Positions 49,665-59,034 are shown, counted from the first letter of the stretch. The stretch is DNA of 64,000 nucleotides from Chryseobacterium sp. (GCF_029240215.1 NZ_JARBTK010000005.1:124015-188014), one strand, 5' to 3'. Notes: a model not told the origin generated them from the sequence alone. Program-made: numbers and translations.

Positions 49665-50912
49665 TTATTTCGTTGGAATAATTTTACCGGAAACTTCACC
49701 GAAACCAACTCTCACTCCATCTTTTTCAGCCCAGGCCTTCATCGTTACCGTATCATTATCTTCAATGAACTTTCTTTCCTGTCCGTTGCTTAATGTGATC
49801 GGGTTTTGACCTCTCCACGTTAATTCAAGCATTGAACCGAAAGACTTTGGATCGCTTCCTGAAATAGTTCCGCTTGCATATAGATCACCGACTTCAAGGT
49901 TACATCCGTTTACGGTGTGATGAGCCAATTGCTGTGTCATGTTCCAGTACATATGTTTGTAGTTGCTTTCAGAAATTAGATTTTCTTCACCGTTTTCAGG
50001 CTGGATATAAACTTCAAGATTGATATCGTAGTTTTTATCTCCTTCAAATTTTAAATAATCTAAAACTTCAGGATCTTGATTTGGAGAAGTAGTTCTGAAA
50101 GGTTCCAGAGCTTCCAGAGTTACCACCCAAGGAGAAACTGACGAACCGAAATTTTTAGCCAAAAACGGCCCTAATGGAACATATTCCCAAGACTGAATAT
50201 CTCTTGCTGACCAGTCATTGAAAATCACCATACCAAAGATTGTATTCTCAGCGTCTTTTGTAGATACGCTTTCTCCCATTTCCGTGTTCTGATTGATAAT
50301 GAAAGCCATTTCCAACTCAAAATCCAGTTGTTTGCAGGGTCCGAAAACAGGTTTGTCTGCATCTGCAGGTTTCATCTGACCTTTTGGACGGTTGATATCT
50401 GTTCCTGAAACGACAATTGAGGAAGCTCTTCCGTGATAACCTACGGGTAAATGTTTCCAGTTTGGTAGCAAAGCGTTTGCAGGGTCTCTGAACATTTTCC
50501 CAACATTCGTTGCATGTTCAATGCTGCTGTAGAAATCTGTGTAGTTTGGAATGTGTACCGGCATGATCATTTTTACCTGATCCAAATCGTAGAATGCATC
50601 TTCAATGGTTTTTTCATCTTTAGATAAAATAGAACCTTCCTGTAATAATTCCTGAATTTTAAGACGTACTGCATTGGTTACAGTTTTTCCTAATTCAATG
50701 AATTCATTTAAAGTATATGCTTCGAAAACGTTGTCATCTAAACCTTCAATTTCTTCGAAATACGAAAGATCATACAAAAGCGCAAGATCAACAACCTGAT
50801 CGCCGATTCTTGTACAACAGGCAATAAATTCTTTGTTAAACACAGCAACTCCAAAAGGAATGTTGTGAATTGAAAAATCTGAATTTGAGTTATATTCTAC
50901 AAATGATTTCAT
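49665..50912 (-). CDS. fahA: Fumarylacetoacetase
   Basis: The 415-residue enzyme has metal-binding LDFELEMAFIINQNTEMG (Asp-x-Glu-x-Glu) and FGMVIFNDWSARDIQSWEYVPLGPFLAKNFGSSVSPW (the Asp ligand and substrate pocket). The N-terminal SH3-like domain starts MKSFVEYNSNSDFSIHNIPFG. It splits fumarylacetoacetate to fumarate and acetoacetate, the last step of tyrosine degradation. The hppD and hmgA genes lie upstream on the same strand. Confidence 0.94.
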   Translation of the reverse strand: MKSFVEYNSNSDFSIHNIPFGVAVFNKEFIACCTRIGDQVVDLALLYDLSYFEEIEGLDDNVFEAYTLNEFIELGKTVTNAVRLKIQELLQEGSILSKDEKTIEDAFYDLDQVKMIMPVHIPNYTDFYSSIEHATNVGKMFRDPANALLPNWKHLPVGYHGRASSIVVSGTDINRPKGQMKPADADKPVFGPCKQLDFELEMAFIINQNTEMGESVSTKDAENTIFGMVIFNDWSARDIQSWEYVPLGPFLAKNFGSSVSPWVVTLEALEPFRTTSPNQDPEVLDYLKFEGDKNYDINLEVYIQPENGEENLISESNYKHMYWNMTQQLAHHTVNGCNLEVGDLYASGTISGSDPKSFGSMLELTWRGQNPITLSNGQERKFIEDNDTVTMKAWAEKDGVRVGFGEVSGKIIPTK

Positions 50913-50961
50913 AAGATGATAGTTTGGAGTTTAGATTTAAAAAGAAAACTTTTAATTGTTA

Positions 50962-51426
50962 TTATTTTGATTTTTTGGAATAAGATTCTTCATCAATCCA
51001 TCGGTCTCTGGAATTGATATCAATAAGGTAAAGAATGTCCTTTTGTTTTGTTAAAAGAAGTGTTTTAGCAACAGGAATCGGGATTTTTTTGTTTTCGAGT
51101 TTATCTGCTCTCAGAGAAATGATATTCTTTTTTCGGATAATGTCACCCGAAAAAACATTCGATGTACTTTGCCCTGTTGATTTATCGTCAAACATTTCTA
51201 CATAAGTAGCATCTTTCCCTTTGATGATGATAAAACTTCTTTCTGTGTGATCTGGAAAATCTTTGATAAGAACAAATTTTTTATTGTCTACACTCACGTT
51301 TTCAAGATGTTGATTGACTCCTAATCTTTCCTCAAGACGGTTAAGAATTTCATTGATAGCTCCGTAATTTTGTGCTTTAAAAGCAAATCCTGCAAAAAAT
51401 AATGTTAAGATGAATAATTTTTTCAT
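50962..51426 (-). CDS. Small secreted protein in the tyrosine cluster, unknown
   Basis: The 154-residue product has a signal peptide (MKKLFILTLFFAGFAFKAQ). The mature part is about 135 residues with VLIKDFPDHTERSFIIIKGKDATYVEMFDD and TLLLTKQKDILYLIDINSRDRWIDEE, a mixed alpha/beta pattern. I do not recognise a family. It lies between fahA and hppD on the same strand, so it may be co-transcribed with them. Confidence 0.65.
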   Translation of the reverse strand: MKKLFILTLFFAGFAFKAQNYGAINEILNRLEERLGVNQHLENVSVDNKKFVLIKDFPDHTERSFIIIKGKDATYVEMFDDKSTGQSTSNVFSGDIIRKKNIISLRADKLENKKIPIPVAKTLLLTKQKDILYLIDINSRDRWIDEESYSKKSK

Positions 51427-51492
51427 ATGCTGTGTTTATAAAAAAGTTTTGCCAAGATCTGCATCCTGACAAAACTTTATATTTATTTAAAT

Positions 51493-52623
51493 TTAAAGAT
51501 TTCCTCTTTTTTCCTGCTCTCTTTCTAAAGCTTCGAAAAGCGCTTTAAAATTACCTGCTCCGAAGCTTTGTGCGCCGTGTCTTTCAATGATTTCAAAGAA
51601 AAGAGTAGGGCGGTCTTCAACAGGTTTTGTGAAGATTTGTAATAGATAGCCTTCCTCATCATGATCGATCAAGATTCCTAGATCCTGAAGTTTTTTAAGA
51701 TCTTCGTCGATGTGACCTACTCTCTCTGGAACCATGTTGTAATATGCTTCCGGTGGAGCAGAAAGGAATTCTACACCGCGTTTTTTTAGCTCAGTTACTG
51801 TATGAATAATGTCTTTTGTGGCAACTGCGATATGCTGTACACCTTCACCTTCATAGAAATCAAGATATTCCTCAACCTGAGATTTCTTTTTACCTTCTGC
51901 TGGTTCATTGATCGGGAATTTTGCAAATCCGTTTCCGTTTGACATTACTTTAGACATCAATGCAGAATATTCTGTGTTGATCTGCTTATCATCAAATGAC
52001 AGGATGTTAACAAATCCCATTACTTTTTCGTACCATTCAACAGTTGGGATCATTCTGTCCCAGTCTACATTTCCTACACAATGGTCAACGTACAGCAAAC
52101 CGGCTTCTTCAGGTTTGTAATCGCTTTCCCATTTTTGATAGCCGGGCATGAACGGACCTGTATAATTTTTTCTCTCGATAAACATATGAACAGTTTCTCC
52201 GTAAGTATAAATTCCTGACATTTTTACTTCACCGTACTCATCGGTCAATGTTACAGGCTCTAGATACGGTTTTCCACCTCTTTTTGTGGTTTCTTCAAAT
52301 GCTGAATAGGCATCATCTACCCACAATGCCAAAATTTTCACTCCATCGCCGTGTTTTTTTACGTGCTCACTGATTGGAGAGTCGGATTTAAGACCTGTCG
52401 TTAAGATCAATCTTATTTTTCCCTGCTGAAGAACATAAGAAGCGCGATCTCTCACTCCGGTTTCGGGACCTGCATAAGCCACAGACTGAAAACCAAAAGC
52501 GGTTTTATAATAATGTGCAGCCTGCTTTGCGTTTCCTACATAAAACTCAATATAATCTGTACCGTTGATCGGCAAAAAATTCTCAGCCTGAGCAATTTTT
52601 TCGGCAAATGTAAGTGTTGACAT
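51493..52623 (-). CDS. hppD: 4-hydroxyphenylpyruvate dioxygenase
   Basis: The 376-residue enzyme has the two-domain vicinal-oxygen-chelate fold. The iron ligands are seen in LLYVDHCVGNVDWD (first His), GEGVQHIAVATKDI (second His) and TLFFEIIERHGAQSFG (Glu). It converts 4-hydroxyphenylpyruvate to homogentisate with O2. It is the first committed step of the tyrosine-degradation genes in this cluster; fahA is downstream, and the CoA-transferase and hmgA genes lie upstream on the same strand. Confidence 0.95.
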   Translation of the reverse strand: MSTLTFAEKIAQAENFLPINGTDYIEFYVGNAKQAAHYYKTAFGFQSVAYAGPETGVRDRASYVLQQGKIRLILTTGLKSDSPISEHVKKHGDGVKILALWVDDAYSAFEETTKRGGKPYLEPVTLTDEYGEVKMSGIYTYGETVHMFIERKNYTGPFMPGYQKWESDYKPEEAGLLYVDHCVGNVDWDRMIPTVEWYEKVMGFVNILSFDDKQINTEYSALMSKVMSNGNGFAKFPINEPAEGKKKSQVEEYLDFYEGEGVQHIAVATKDIIHTVTELKKRGVEFLSAPPEAYYNMVPERVGHIDEDLKKLQDLGILIDHDEEGYLLQIFTKPVEDRPTLFFEIIERHGAQSFGAGNFKALFEALEREQEKRGNL

Positions 52624-52828
52624 ATTTTCTATTTTTACTTTTTATTTAATAGGTTGCAAATTACAAAATTCCTGTAAATAATTAAAAACATTATTGTTGT
52701 GTAGGTGATTTCATTATATATAATAAAAAATAAAGTTTTGTTTAAGTGTATTTAAGTTTATTGTTTTTATGATAAATTTTTTACATTTGTATAAGAAATC
52801 CCAGATAATGAAAAAAAAATGTTAAAAT

Positions 52829-52858
52829 AGAGAAAGCCGTAACTAATACGGCTTTTAT
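52829..52858 (-). terminator. Terminator of the 52855 regulator-like gene
   Basis: AAAGCCGT / ACGGCTTT stem overlapping the end of the ORF; T-tail better on the plus strand. Confidence 0.6.
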
Positions 52859-53655
52859 TTTTTAATATTTAACCTTCCTGCGTCCGGATTGTAATTATCC
52901 CAAATTTTCCAGACATTGTTTATTTTACGAATGAAATAAATTTGAGTATTCAACTGATTGACAAAATGTTGTTCACCTGTTTCACCTACTTTGAAAAGAA
53001 GATTCCAAAACTCCTGAGTTTCAAGTATTTTTTTATCAGGCTCATCTGTGACAATGTTGATGTCAAATACTTCAAAGTTTGACCGATTGTTTTTAGTGAC
53101 CAGTTCAAAGTTTCTCTCACAAAGCTCTTTGCTGAACTCTGAAGCTCTTTCCAGAAAAGGGGAATTTTCAAAAACGAGATCTTTAAACAGCTCAAGCTTC
53201 AGTACAGGAAAGTTTTTATACAGTTCGAAAACGGTAGAACAATATCTGTAAACAATGTCTGTTGAAAAAATATCTTCATCTAAATCCTTATGATTAATTT
53301 CATTTTCTTTGATATAACAGATATACGAATTGAGATCTTTAAAGCCTAAAAATATACAAATCTTATCAAGAGTTTTCAGGAAACGAAGATCATTATGGGT
53401 TTTGTCCTGATAGTCATTTTCAAAAAAGCGCTGTAATGTAATGTGTGAAATCGTATTTCCAAGTTCAAATTTTTTGTCATATCTGAGTTCTTCAGACAAT
53501 GCGAGTTCATTTTTAATAATTTCCGAAAGAATTATATAATGACTTCTTTTCCAACCCTGAACTTTTCCCAAAACCGAATCTTTTACTTTTGAATGTCTTA
53601 CAACTTCATCTTTTATCGAATTATATATGGTCTTCAAATGTGTGTTATTTATCAA
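52855..53655 (-). CDS. Putative regulator with N-terminal DNA-binding-like domain and NTF2-like C-terminus
   Basis: The 266-residue protein has an N-terminal region LRYDKKFELGNTISHITLQRFFENDYQDKTHNDLRFLKTLDKICIFLGF, resembling a DNA-binding-like domain often found in Bacteroidota (TLxRFF ... TLDxlCxFLGF). The C-terminal part QIYFIRKINNVWKIWDNYNP ends like a SnoaL/NTF2-type fold. Function is unknown. Its position in the middle of the tyrosine-degradation block, between hppD and the CoA-transferase, makes a regulatory role there plausible but unproven. Confidence 0.6.
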   Translation of the reverse strand: MINNTHLKTIYNSIKDEVVRHSKVKDSVLGKVQGWKRSHYIILSEIIKNELALSEELRYDKKFELGNTISHITLQRFFENDYQDKTHNDLRFLKTLDKICIFLGFKDLNSYICYIKENEINHKDLDEDIFSTDIVYRYCSTVFELYKNFPVLKLELFKDLVFENSPFLERASEFSKELCERNFELVTKNNRSNFEVFDINIVTDEPDKKILETQEFWNLLFKVGETGEQHFVNQLNTQIYFIRKINNVWKIWDNYNPDAGRLNIKK

Positions 53656-53756
53656 AAAATTTTAGCAAAAAGATTGCCATAAGCTTTCGGTGTTTGTAAT
53701 TTCTCTAATTTCATTAAATATACGTTTTTTAGTCAAACGGAACTTTTGAAATGTTT

Positions 53757-55031
53757 TTAAAGCTTAAATCTTTCATAAGCTGCCCTCTCCAACATCTCTC
53801 TGTCATCCGGGTGTGCGATGCTGATGAGTTCCTGAGCTCTCTGACGAAGGTTTTTTCCATATAAATAAGCGGTTCCATATTCTGTAACCACCCAATGAAT
53901 GTGTCCTCTTGTTGTCACGACTCCTGCTCCTTGTTTTAAAAATGGAACAATTCTGGAAACTCCTTTTTTTGTCCTTGAGGTAATGGCGATAATTGGTTTT
54001 CCGTCTTCGCTTAAAGCAGCACCTCGCATAAAATCCATTTGTCCGCCAATTCCGCTGTACTGCATAGTTCCTATGGAATCTGCACAAACCTGTCCGGTTA
54101 AATCAATTTCAATCGCAGAATTGATGGCAACCATTTTTTTGTTTCTCATAATATTGATCGGGAAATTGACATTGCTTACATCGTCAAATGAAAAAACAGT
54201 ATTGTCATCTACGTAATCGTATAATTTTCTTGTCCCGAAGCAGAAACTTGTGATGGTTTTATTATCGTTGTAGCCTTTATATTTATTATTGATAACATCA
54301 TTTTGAATCAAATCAATCACTCCGTCGCTCAACATTTCTGTGTGAACACCAAGATCTTTATGATTATTCAGACATTTTAAAACCGCATCAGGAATAGTTC
54401 CGATTCCCATTTGTAATGTTGATTTGTCTTCAATAAGTTCTGCAACATTTTTTCCGACAAGCATTTCTTCAGGACCAACTTTTGCTCCATAATCAACCGT
54501 AGGAAGCTCTTCTTCGTGCCAAACCAATTTATTGATTCTGTTTACATGAATCATTCCGTCTCCATGAGTTCTTGGCATTAACGGATTTACTATTGCAACG
54601 ATAATTTTTGCTGTATCAACCGCAGCTCTTGCTACATCCACCGAAGTTCCCAATGTACAAAATCCATGTTTGTCGGGTGGCGAAACGGTGATCAAAGCCA
54701 CATCCAATGGTAAAATGTTTTTTCTGAATAAAATCGGAATTTCACTTAAAAACACGGGAACAAAATCTCCTCTGTCGGAGTTGACCGCATCACGAACAGG
54801 AGTGGAAACGAACAATGAGTTTACAAAAAATTTGTCTCTATATTCGGGTTTTGCAATTTCCACATTTCCCTGTTGAGTTATAGAAACCATTTCTACATTA
54901 TCCAACCGGTGAGATTGTCTCGCCAGCTCATCAATTAAATAATTGGGAGTACATGCACTTCCGTGAAAAAATACCCGATTTCCGCTTTTGATAGTATAAA
55001 TTGCTTCTTCTGCGCTGATATAATTATGCAT
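53757..55031 (-). CDS. Acetyl-CoA hydrolase/CoA-transferase (4-hydroxybutyrate CoA-transferase type)
   Basis: The 424-residue protein has MGIGTIPDAVLKCLNNHKDLGVHTEMLSDG, where HTEMLSDG holds the catalytic Glu that forms the CoA thioester, and VCADSIGTMQYSGIGGQMDFMRGAAL, the family's oxyanion region. It moves CoA between acyl groups, such as acetyl-CoA and 4-hydroxybutyrate or other short acids. In this cluster it might activate acetoacetate made by FahA, though that is inference because the usual acetoacetate enzyme is a different (SCOT) family. Confidence 0.88.
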   Translation of the reverse strand: MHNYISAEEAIYTIKSGNRVFFHGSACTPNYLIDELARQSHRLDNVEMVSITQQGNVEIAKPEYRDKFFVNSLFVSTPVRDAVNSDRGDFVPVFLSEIPILFRKNILPLDVALITVSPPDKHGFCTLGTSVDVARAAVDTAKIIVAIVNPLMPRTHGDGMIHVNRINKLVWHEEELPTVDYGAKVGPEEMLVGKNVAELIEDKSTLQMGIGTIPDAVLKCLNNHKDLGVHTEMLSDGVIDLIQNDVINNKYKGYNDNKTITSFCFGTRKLYDYVDDNTVFSFDDVSNVNFPINIMRNKKMVAINSAIEIDLTGQVCADSIGTMQYSGIGGQMDFMRGAALSEDGKPIIAITSRTKKGVSRIVPFLKQGAGVVTTRGHIHWVVTEYGTAYLYGKNLRQRAQELISIAHPDDREMLERAAYERFKL

Positions 55032-55137
55032 ATTGATTTTTTATAAATTTTTCTTAGTCTTAAAGATACTTCATATCGCTTTTATTAAGTCCAAATATTC
55101 TCAGATATTTATCATGTTTTAGTTAAATCTAGTAAAT

Positions 55138-55173
55138 AAAAGGGCTGAATGTATTACATTCAGCCCTTTTATT
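55138..55173 (-). terminator. Terminator of hmgA
   Basis: AAAAGGGCTGAATGTA / TACATTCAGCCCTTTT, a 16-bp perfect inverted repeat with a one-base gap. It separates hmgA from the CoA-transferase gene. Confidence 0.85.
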
Positions 55174-55188
55174 TATTTAAATTACTTT

Positions 55189-56376
55189 TTACTCCTGAGA
55201 ACGGTCTTCCAAGTTATGATCTTCACTTTCCAGCCATGAGGTTTTGTATGAAGGATCTTCTACTTTCAACGCTTCTTCCGTAATTTTTAAAGGACGGAAA
55301 GGGTCAACCATCACGGCATATTCTTCCGTGAATTTTTTACCGATACTTCTTTCCATTGCTCCAGGATGAGGTCCGTGAACGATTCCTCCCGGGTGAAGCG
55401 TAAAGTCCATTAAATCAATGTGGTTACGGCTCATAAAATCACCTTCTGTGTAGAATAAAACTTCATCAGAATCAATATTGGAGTGATTGTAAGGCGCCGG
55501 AATTGCCATTGGATGATAGTCATACATTCTCGCGCAAAACGAACAAACCACAAAATTGTGCGCCTCAAAAGTCTGGTGAACCGGTGGCGGTTGGTGAATT
55601 CTACCTGTAATCGGTTCGAAATTTTTGATATTAAATTTATAAGGATAAAAATACCCGTCCCAACCTACAACATCGAACGGATGCGTCGCGTAGATGAAAT
55701 CCGTAATTTGATTTTCTTTTTTTACTTTAATTAAAAATTCTCCTTTTTCATCTTTTGGTTCCTTGAAAGTAGGAGCAATGATATCTCTTTCGCAGAACGG
55801 AGAATGTTCTAAAAGTTGCCCGAATTCGTTTCTGTACCTTTTTGGAGTGTAAATCGGAGAATGACTTTCTACTACAAAGAAAACGGTGTCGTCAGAATTT
55901 AATTCAACCTGATAAATTGTTCCTCTCGGAATAATAAGATAATCGCCAACAAAAAATTCAAGATCACCCACAAAAGTTTTTAAAATTCCGCTTCCGTTGT
56001 GAACATATAAAAGCTCGTCACACTCAGCATTTTTGTAGAAATAATCCATTGATTTTCTAGGTTTCGATAATCCCATTTTCAGGTCATTGTTTACCATCAA
56101 AAACTTTCGGCTGTCCATAAAATCGTCTTCAGGAGTGACGTTCATTCCTTTAAACATTCTTGGAGTTACGTTTTTATCAACAGCAATTTTCGGTGTTACA
56201 TCTTTTGCTTCACCGATAGATTTTATCTGAGTCGGACGGTGAATATGGTACAACAGGGAAGAAATTCCGTGAAAACCTTCCGTCCCGAAAAGTTGTTCGT
56301 AATAGAATTTATCTTCCGGAGATTTGAAAATCGTATGCCTTTTTGGTGGGATATTTCCCGACTGATGATATCTCAT
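55189..56376 (-). CDS. hmgA: Homogentisate 1,2-dioxygenase
   Basis: The 395-residue enzyme shows ESHSPIYTPKRYRNEFGQLLEHSPFCERD, VLFYTEGDFMSRNHIDLMDFTLHPGGIVHGPHPGAMERSIG (the Glu and His iron ligands). It opens the homogentisate ring with O2 to maleylacetoacetate. The length is a little shorter than eukaryotic enzymes (445) and typical of Bacteroidota. It starts the tyrosine-degradation block; a separate terminator divides it from the next gene. Confidence 0.94.
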   Translation of the reverse strand: MRYHQSGNIPPKRHTIFKSPEDKFYYEQLFGTEGFHGISSLLYHIHRPTQIKSIGEAKDVTPKIAVDKNVTPRMFKGMNVTPEDDFMDSRKFLMVNNDLKMGLSKPRKSMDYFYKNAECDELLYVHNGSGILKTFVGDLEFFVGDYLIIPRGTIYQVELNSDDTVFFVVESHSPIYTPKRYRNEFGQLLEHSPFCERDIIAPTFKEPKDEKGEFLIKVKKENQITDFIYATHPFDVVGWDGYFYPYKFNIKNFEPITGRIHQPPPVHQTFEAHNFVVCSFCARMYDYHPMAIPAPYNHSNIDSDEVLFYTEGDFMSRNHIDLMDFTLHPGGIVHGPHPGAMERSIGKKFTEEYAVMVDPFRPLKITEEALKVEDPSYKTSWLESEDHNLEDRSQE

Positions 56377-56449
56377 TTTACTTTTATATCTAGATTCTCA
56401 AATTTAATAAATTTTCACGAATTGAATTTGATAAAGATTTTCAGATAGT

Positions 56450-56480
56450 TTTGCTGTTCTAAAAATAATTGTTAGTTTTG
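56450..56480 (+). promoter_or_regulatory. Promoter of the TonB receptor gene (TTTG - 19 nt - TAGTTTTG)
   Basis: TTTG at 56450-56453 and TAGTTTTG at 56473-56480 give the consensus spacing of 19 nt. The -7 box lies inside the 9-bp palindrome at 56467-56490. Confidence 0.7.
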
Positions 56481-56490
56481 CCTAACAATT
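56467..56490. promoter_or_regulatory. Perfect 9-bp palindrome AATTGTTAG-N6-CTAACAATT over the promoter (operator candidate)
   Basis: The arms AATTGTTAG and CTAACAATT are exact reverse complements separated by TTTTGC. The site spans the -7 box, where a dimeric repressor would block RNA polymerase. It looks like a metal-responsive or similar dimeric repressor site; the regulator cannot be named. Confidence 0.6.
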
Positions 56491-56497
56491 TAATTTC

Positions 56498-58570
56498 ATG
56501 AAGCGAATATTATTTTCTGCCATCTTTTTTTCAGGTTATTGTTTTTCACAGGAGGTGGATAGTTTGAATGTAAACCCATCAGAAAAACTGGATTCGGTGA
56601 AAATTTCAGGCAAAAAAGAGATGAAAACAAAATTAATCGATGATGTTGTCATTACCGGAACCATAAAACCAATAAGCAGATCGAAAAGTCCGGTTGCGGT
56701 TGAAATTTACAGTCAAAAATTTTTCCAGAAAAACCCGACTCCCAATATTTTTGAAGCCATTGCAATGGTAAATGGTGTGAAACCTCAATTAAATTGCTCG
56801 GTTTGTAATACGGGAGATATTCATATCAACGGATTGGAAGGACCTTACACGATGATTTTGATCGACGGAATGCCGATTGTAAGTTCGCTTTCCACCGTTT
56901 ATGGTTTAAGTGGAATTCCTAATAGTTTGATTGACAGAATTGAAGTTGTAAAAGGTCCTGCTTCGTCTCTTTATGGTTCTGAAGCAATGGGCGGAGTCAT
57001 TAATATTATCACTAAAAACGCTTTGACTGCCCCAAAATTAAGTATTGATCTTATGACAACAACCTGGGCTGAAAATAATGTGGATCTGTCAACCAAATTT
57101 AACTTTGGAAAAAATGTCGCTTCATTATTAAGCTTAAATTATTTTAATTATGAAAAAAGATTCGATGAGAATAAAGATAATTTCACGGATGCAGCATTAC
57201 AAAACAGAGTTTCAGTCTTCAATAAATGGAATTTCCAGAGAAAGGAAAACCGATTGGCAAGTTTTGCATTGAGATATTTATATGAAGACCGTTTCGGCGG
57301 CGAAATGCAGTGGAATAAATCATATCGTGGAAGCAATGAAGTGTATGGAGAAAGTATTTATACCAATAGAGTAGAGGCTTTCGGGATGTATCAGTGGCCG
57401 ATGAAAGAAAATATTATTACCCAATTTTCGTATAATTTTCATGATCAGAATTCATTTTATGGGAGTAACCCGTTTAATGCGACACAGAAAGTGGCTTTTG
57501 TACAAACGTACTGGGATAAAAAACTCGGAAATCATGATTTGATTTTAGGAGTTACTTATAAAAAAACTTTTTATGATGATAATACACCCGGAACTTCATC
57601 TGTGGACGGATTTACAAACGAACCGATGAAATCTCCAATTTTTGGAGCGTTTATTCAGGATCAATGGGAAATTAACGAAAAAAATACATTGTTGCTGGGC
57701 TACAGATTTGATTACGATAAAATCCATCATTCTGTTCATTCACCGCGTTTCGCGTGGAAATTTTCTCCCAATCCTTATCATACGTTGCGATTCAATTTTG
57801 GGACAGGCTTCAGGGTGGTGAATTTATTTACAGAAGATCACGCTGCGTTGACGGGTTCTCGCGAAGTCGTGATTCAATCAAATTTAAAACCTGAAAAATC
57901 CGTCAACGGAAATTTGAATTATGTCTGGAAAATCCCTGTCGGAGATCGTTTGATTAATGTGGATGCTTCTGCGTTTTACACATATTTCAGCAATAAAATT
58001 GTCGGAGATTTTGATAAAGATCCTGAGAAAATTATTTACGATAATCTTCACGGATACGGAATTTCAAGGGGAGCTTCAATGAATGTGGATTACAGTTTTA
58101 GTTTTCCTTTGAGTATTAATTTAGGCGTGACTTATCTTGATGTGTATCAGAAATTTGATGGTGAAAATGAAAAAGTTCAACAACTTCATGCTCCAAAATG
58201 GAGCGGAACGTACAGTTTGACCTATAAATTTCCCAAGAATCTGACGATAGATTTTACAGGACAGTTTTATGGTCCGATGCGATTGCCTGTTTTACCAAAT
58301 GATTATCGACCAGAATATTCTCCGTTTTATTCGTTGGCGAATATTCAGGTTTCAAAAAGTTTCAAATCCGGGTTTGAAGTATATTGCGGAATTAAAAATC
58401 TGTTCAATTTCACTCCTAAAGATCCGTTGATGCGACCTTTTGATCCGTTTGACCAACATGTTAATGATCCGATCAACAACCCCAATCATTATACTTTTGA
58501 TACGACTTACGGATTCGCTCCGATGCAGAAAATCAGAGGTTTTATGGGAGTAAAATATACTTTGAAATGA
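56498..58570 (+). CDS. TonB-dependent outer-membrane receptor
   Basis: The 690-residue protein has a signal peptide (MKRILFSAIFFSGYCFSQ), a plug domain with IFEAIAMVNGVKPQLNCSVCNTGDIHINGL, and DRIEVVKGPASSLYGSEAMGGVINIITK, followed by a barrel ending in a C-terminal aromatic/Lys strand (MGVKYTLK). The plug lacks the carboxypeptidase-like domain common in SusC. The Cys pair in NCSVCN is unusual for this position. Substrate is unknown; the overlapped thioredoxin gene and the palindromic operator suggest metal, haem or redox-sensitive cargo. Confidence 0.88.
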   Translation: MKRILFSAIFFSGYCFSQEVDSLNVNPSEKLDSVKISGKKEMKTKLIDDVVITGTIKPISRSKSPVAVEIYSQKFFQKNPTPNIFEAIAMVNGVKPQLNCSVCNTGDIHINGLEGPYTMILIDGMPIVSSLSTVYGLSGIPNSLIDRIEVVKGPASSLYGSEAMGGVINIITKNALTAPKLSIDLMTTTWAENNVDLSTKFNFGKNVASLLSLNYFNYEKRFDENKDNFTDAALQNRVSVFNKWNFQRKENRLASFALRYLYEDRFGGEMQWNKSYRGSNEVYGESIYTNRVEAFGMYQWPMKENIITQFSYNFHDQNSFYGSNPFNATQKVAFVQTYWDKKLGNHDLILGVTYKKTFYDDNTPGTSSVDGFTNEPMKSPIFGAFIQDQWEINEKNTLLLGYRFDYDKIHHSVHSPRFAWKFSPNPYHTLRFNFGTGFRVVNLFTEDHAALTGSREVVIQSNLKPEKSVNGNLNYVWKIPVGDRLINVDASAFYTYFSNKIVGDFDKDPEKIIYDNLHGYGISRGASMNVDYSFSFPLSINLGVTYLDVYQKFDGENEKVQQLHAPKWSGTYSLTYKFPKNLTIDFTGQFYGPMRLPVLPNDYRPEYSPFYSLANIQVSKSFKSGFEVYCGIKNLFNFTPKDPLMRPFDPFDQHVNDPINNPNHYTFDTTYGFAPMQKIRGFMGVKYTLK

Positions 58571-59028
58571 AAAATTTAACGATATTTTTAATTTTAGTGC
58601 CTTGTTTTTGTCTTTCACAGATGAAAACTCGCACTTTTTCTGATCTTGAAAATTCGCAAAAACAACAGCAAAAGCCCGTTATTATTCATCTTTATACAGA
58701 TTGGTGTTCGGTCTGCAAGATTGAATCTTTTCAATTAAATAAGAATAAAGAGTTGGTTGAAATGATTAATAAAGATTTTTATTTCATCAATTTTGAAGCG
58801 GAAAAGACAAAAGAGAAAATCAATTTTCAAGGACAGGAATTTGATTATTTACCCAATGGAAATTCCGGAATTCATGAGCTGGCTTTAGCTTTGTCTAAAA
58901 ATAAAAATCAGCCTGTTTATCCGTTGTGGATTATTTTAGATAAGAATCAGAATCTGATTTATTTTCATGAAGGGCAATTTAAGCCTGAAAAAATGAAGGA
59001 AAGGTTAAAAGAAATTACGAATCTCTAA
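58567..59028 (+). CDS. Secreted thioredoxin-like protein
   Basis: The 153-residue protein has an N-terminal signal (MKNLTIFLILVPCFCLSQ) and a thioredoxin fold: KPVIIHLYTDWCSVCKIESFQL with the CxxC site (Cys-Ser-Val-Cys), FYFINFEAEKTKEK and YPLWIILDKNQNLIY with the cis-Pro region. It probably works in the periplasm as a disulfide reductase. The ATG overlaps the receptor stop by 4 bp (ATGA), so the two are co-translated, which suggests it acts on the receptor's cargo or on the receptor Cys pair. Confidence 0.85.
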   Translation: MKNLTIFLILVPCFCLSQMKTRTFSDLENSQKQQQKPVIIHLYTDWCSVCKIESFQLNKNKELVEMINKDFYFINFEAEKTKEKINFQGQEFDYLPNGNSGIHELALALSKNKNQPVYPLWIILDKNQNLIYFHEGQFKPEKMKERLKEITNL

Positions 59029-59034
59029 GACGAT

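Noticed and set aside
56467-56490. Naming the palindrome as a Fur box
   Set aside because: The sequence does not match the E. coli Fur consensus GATAATGATAATCATTATC and the regulator cannot be identified from the window.
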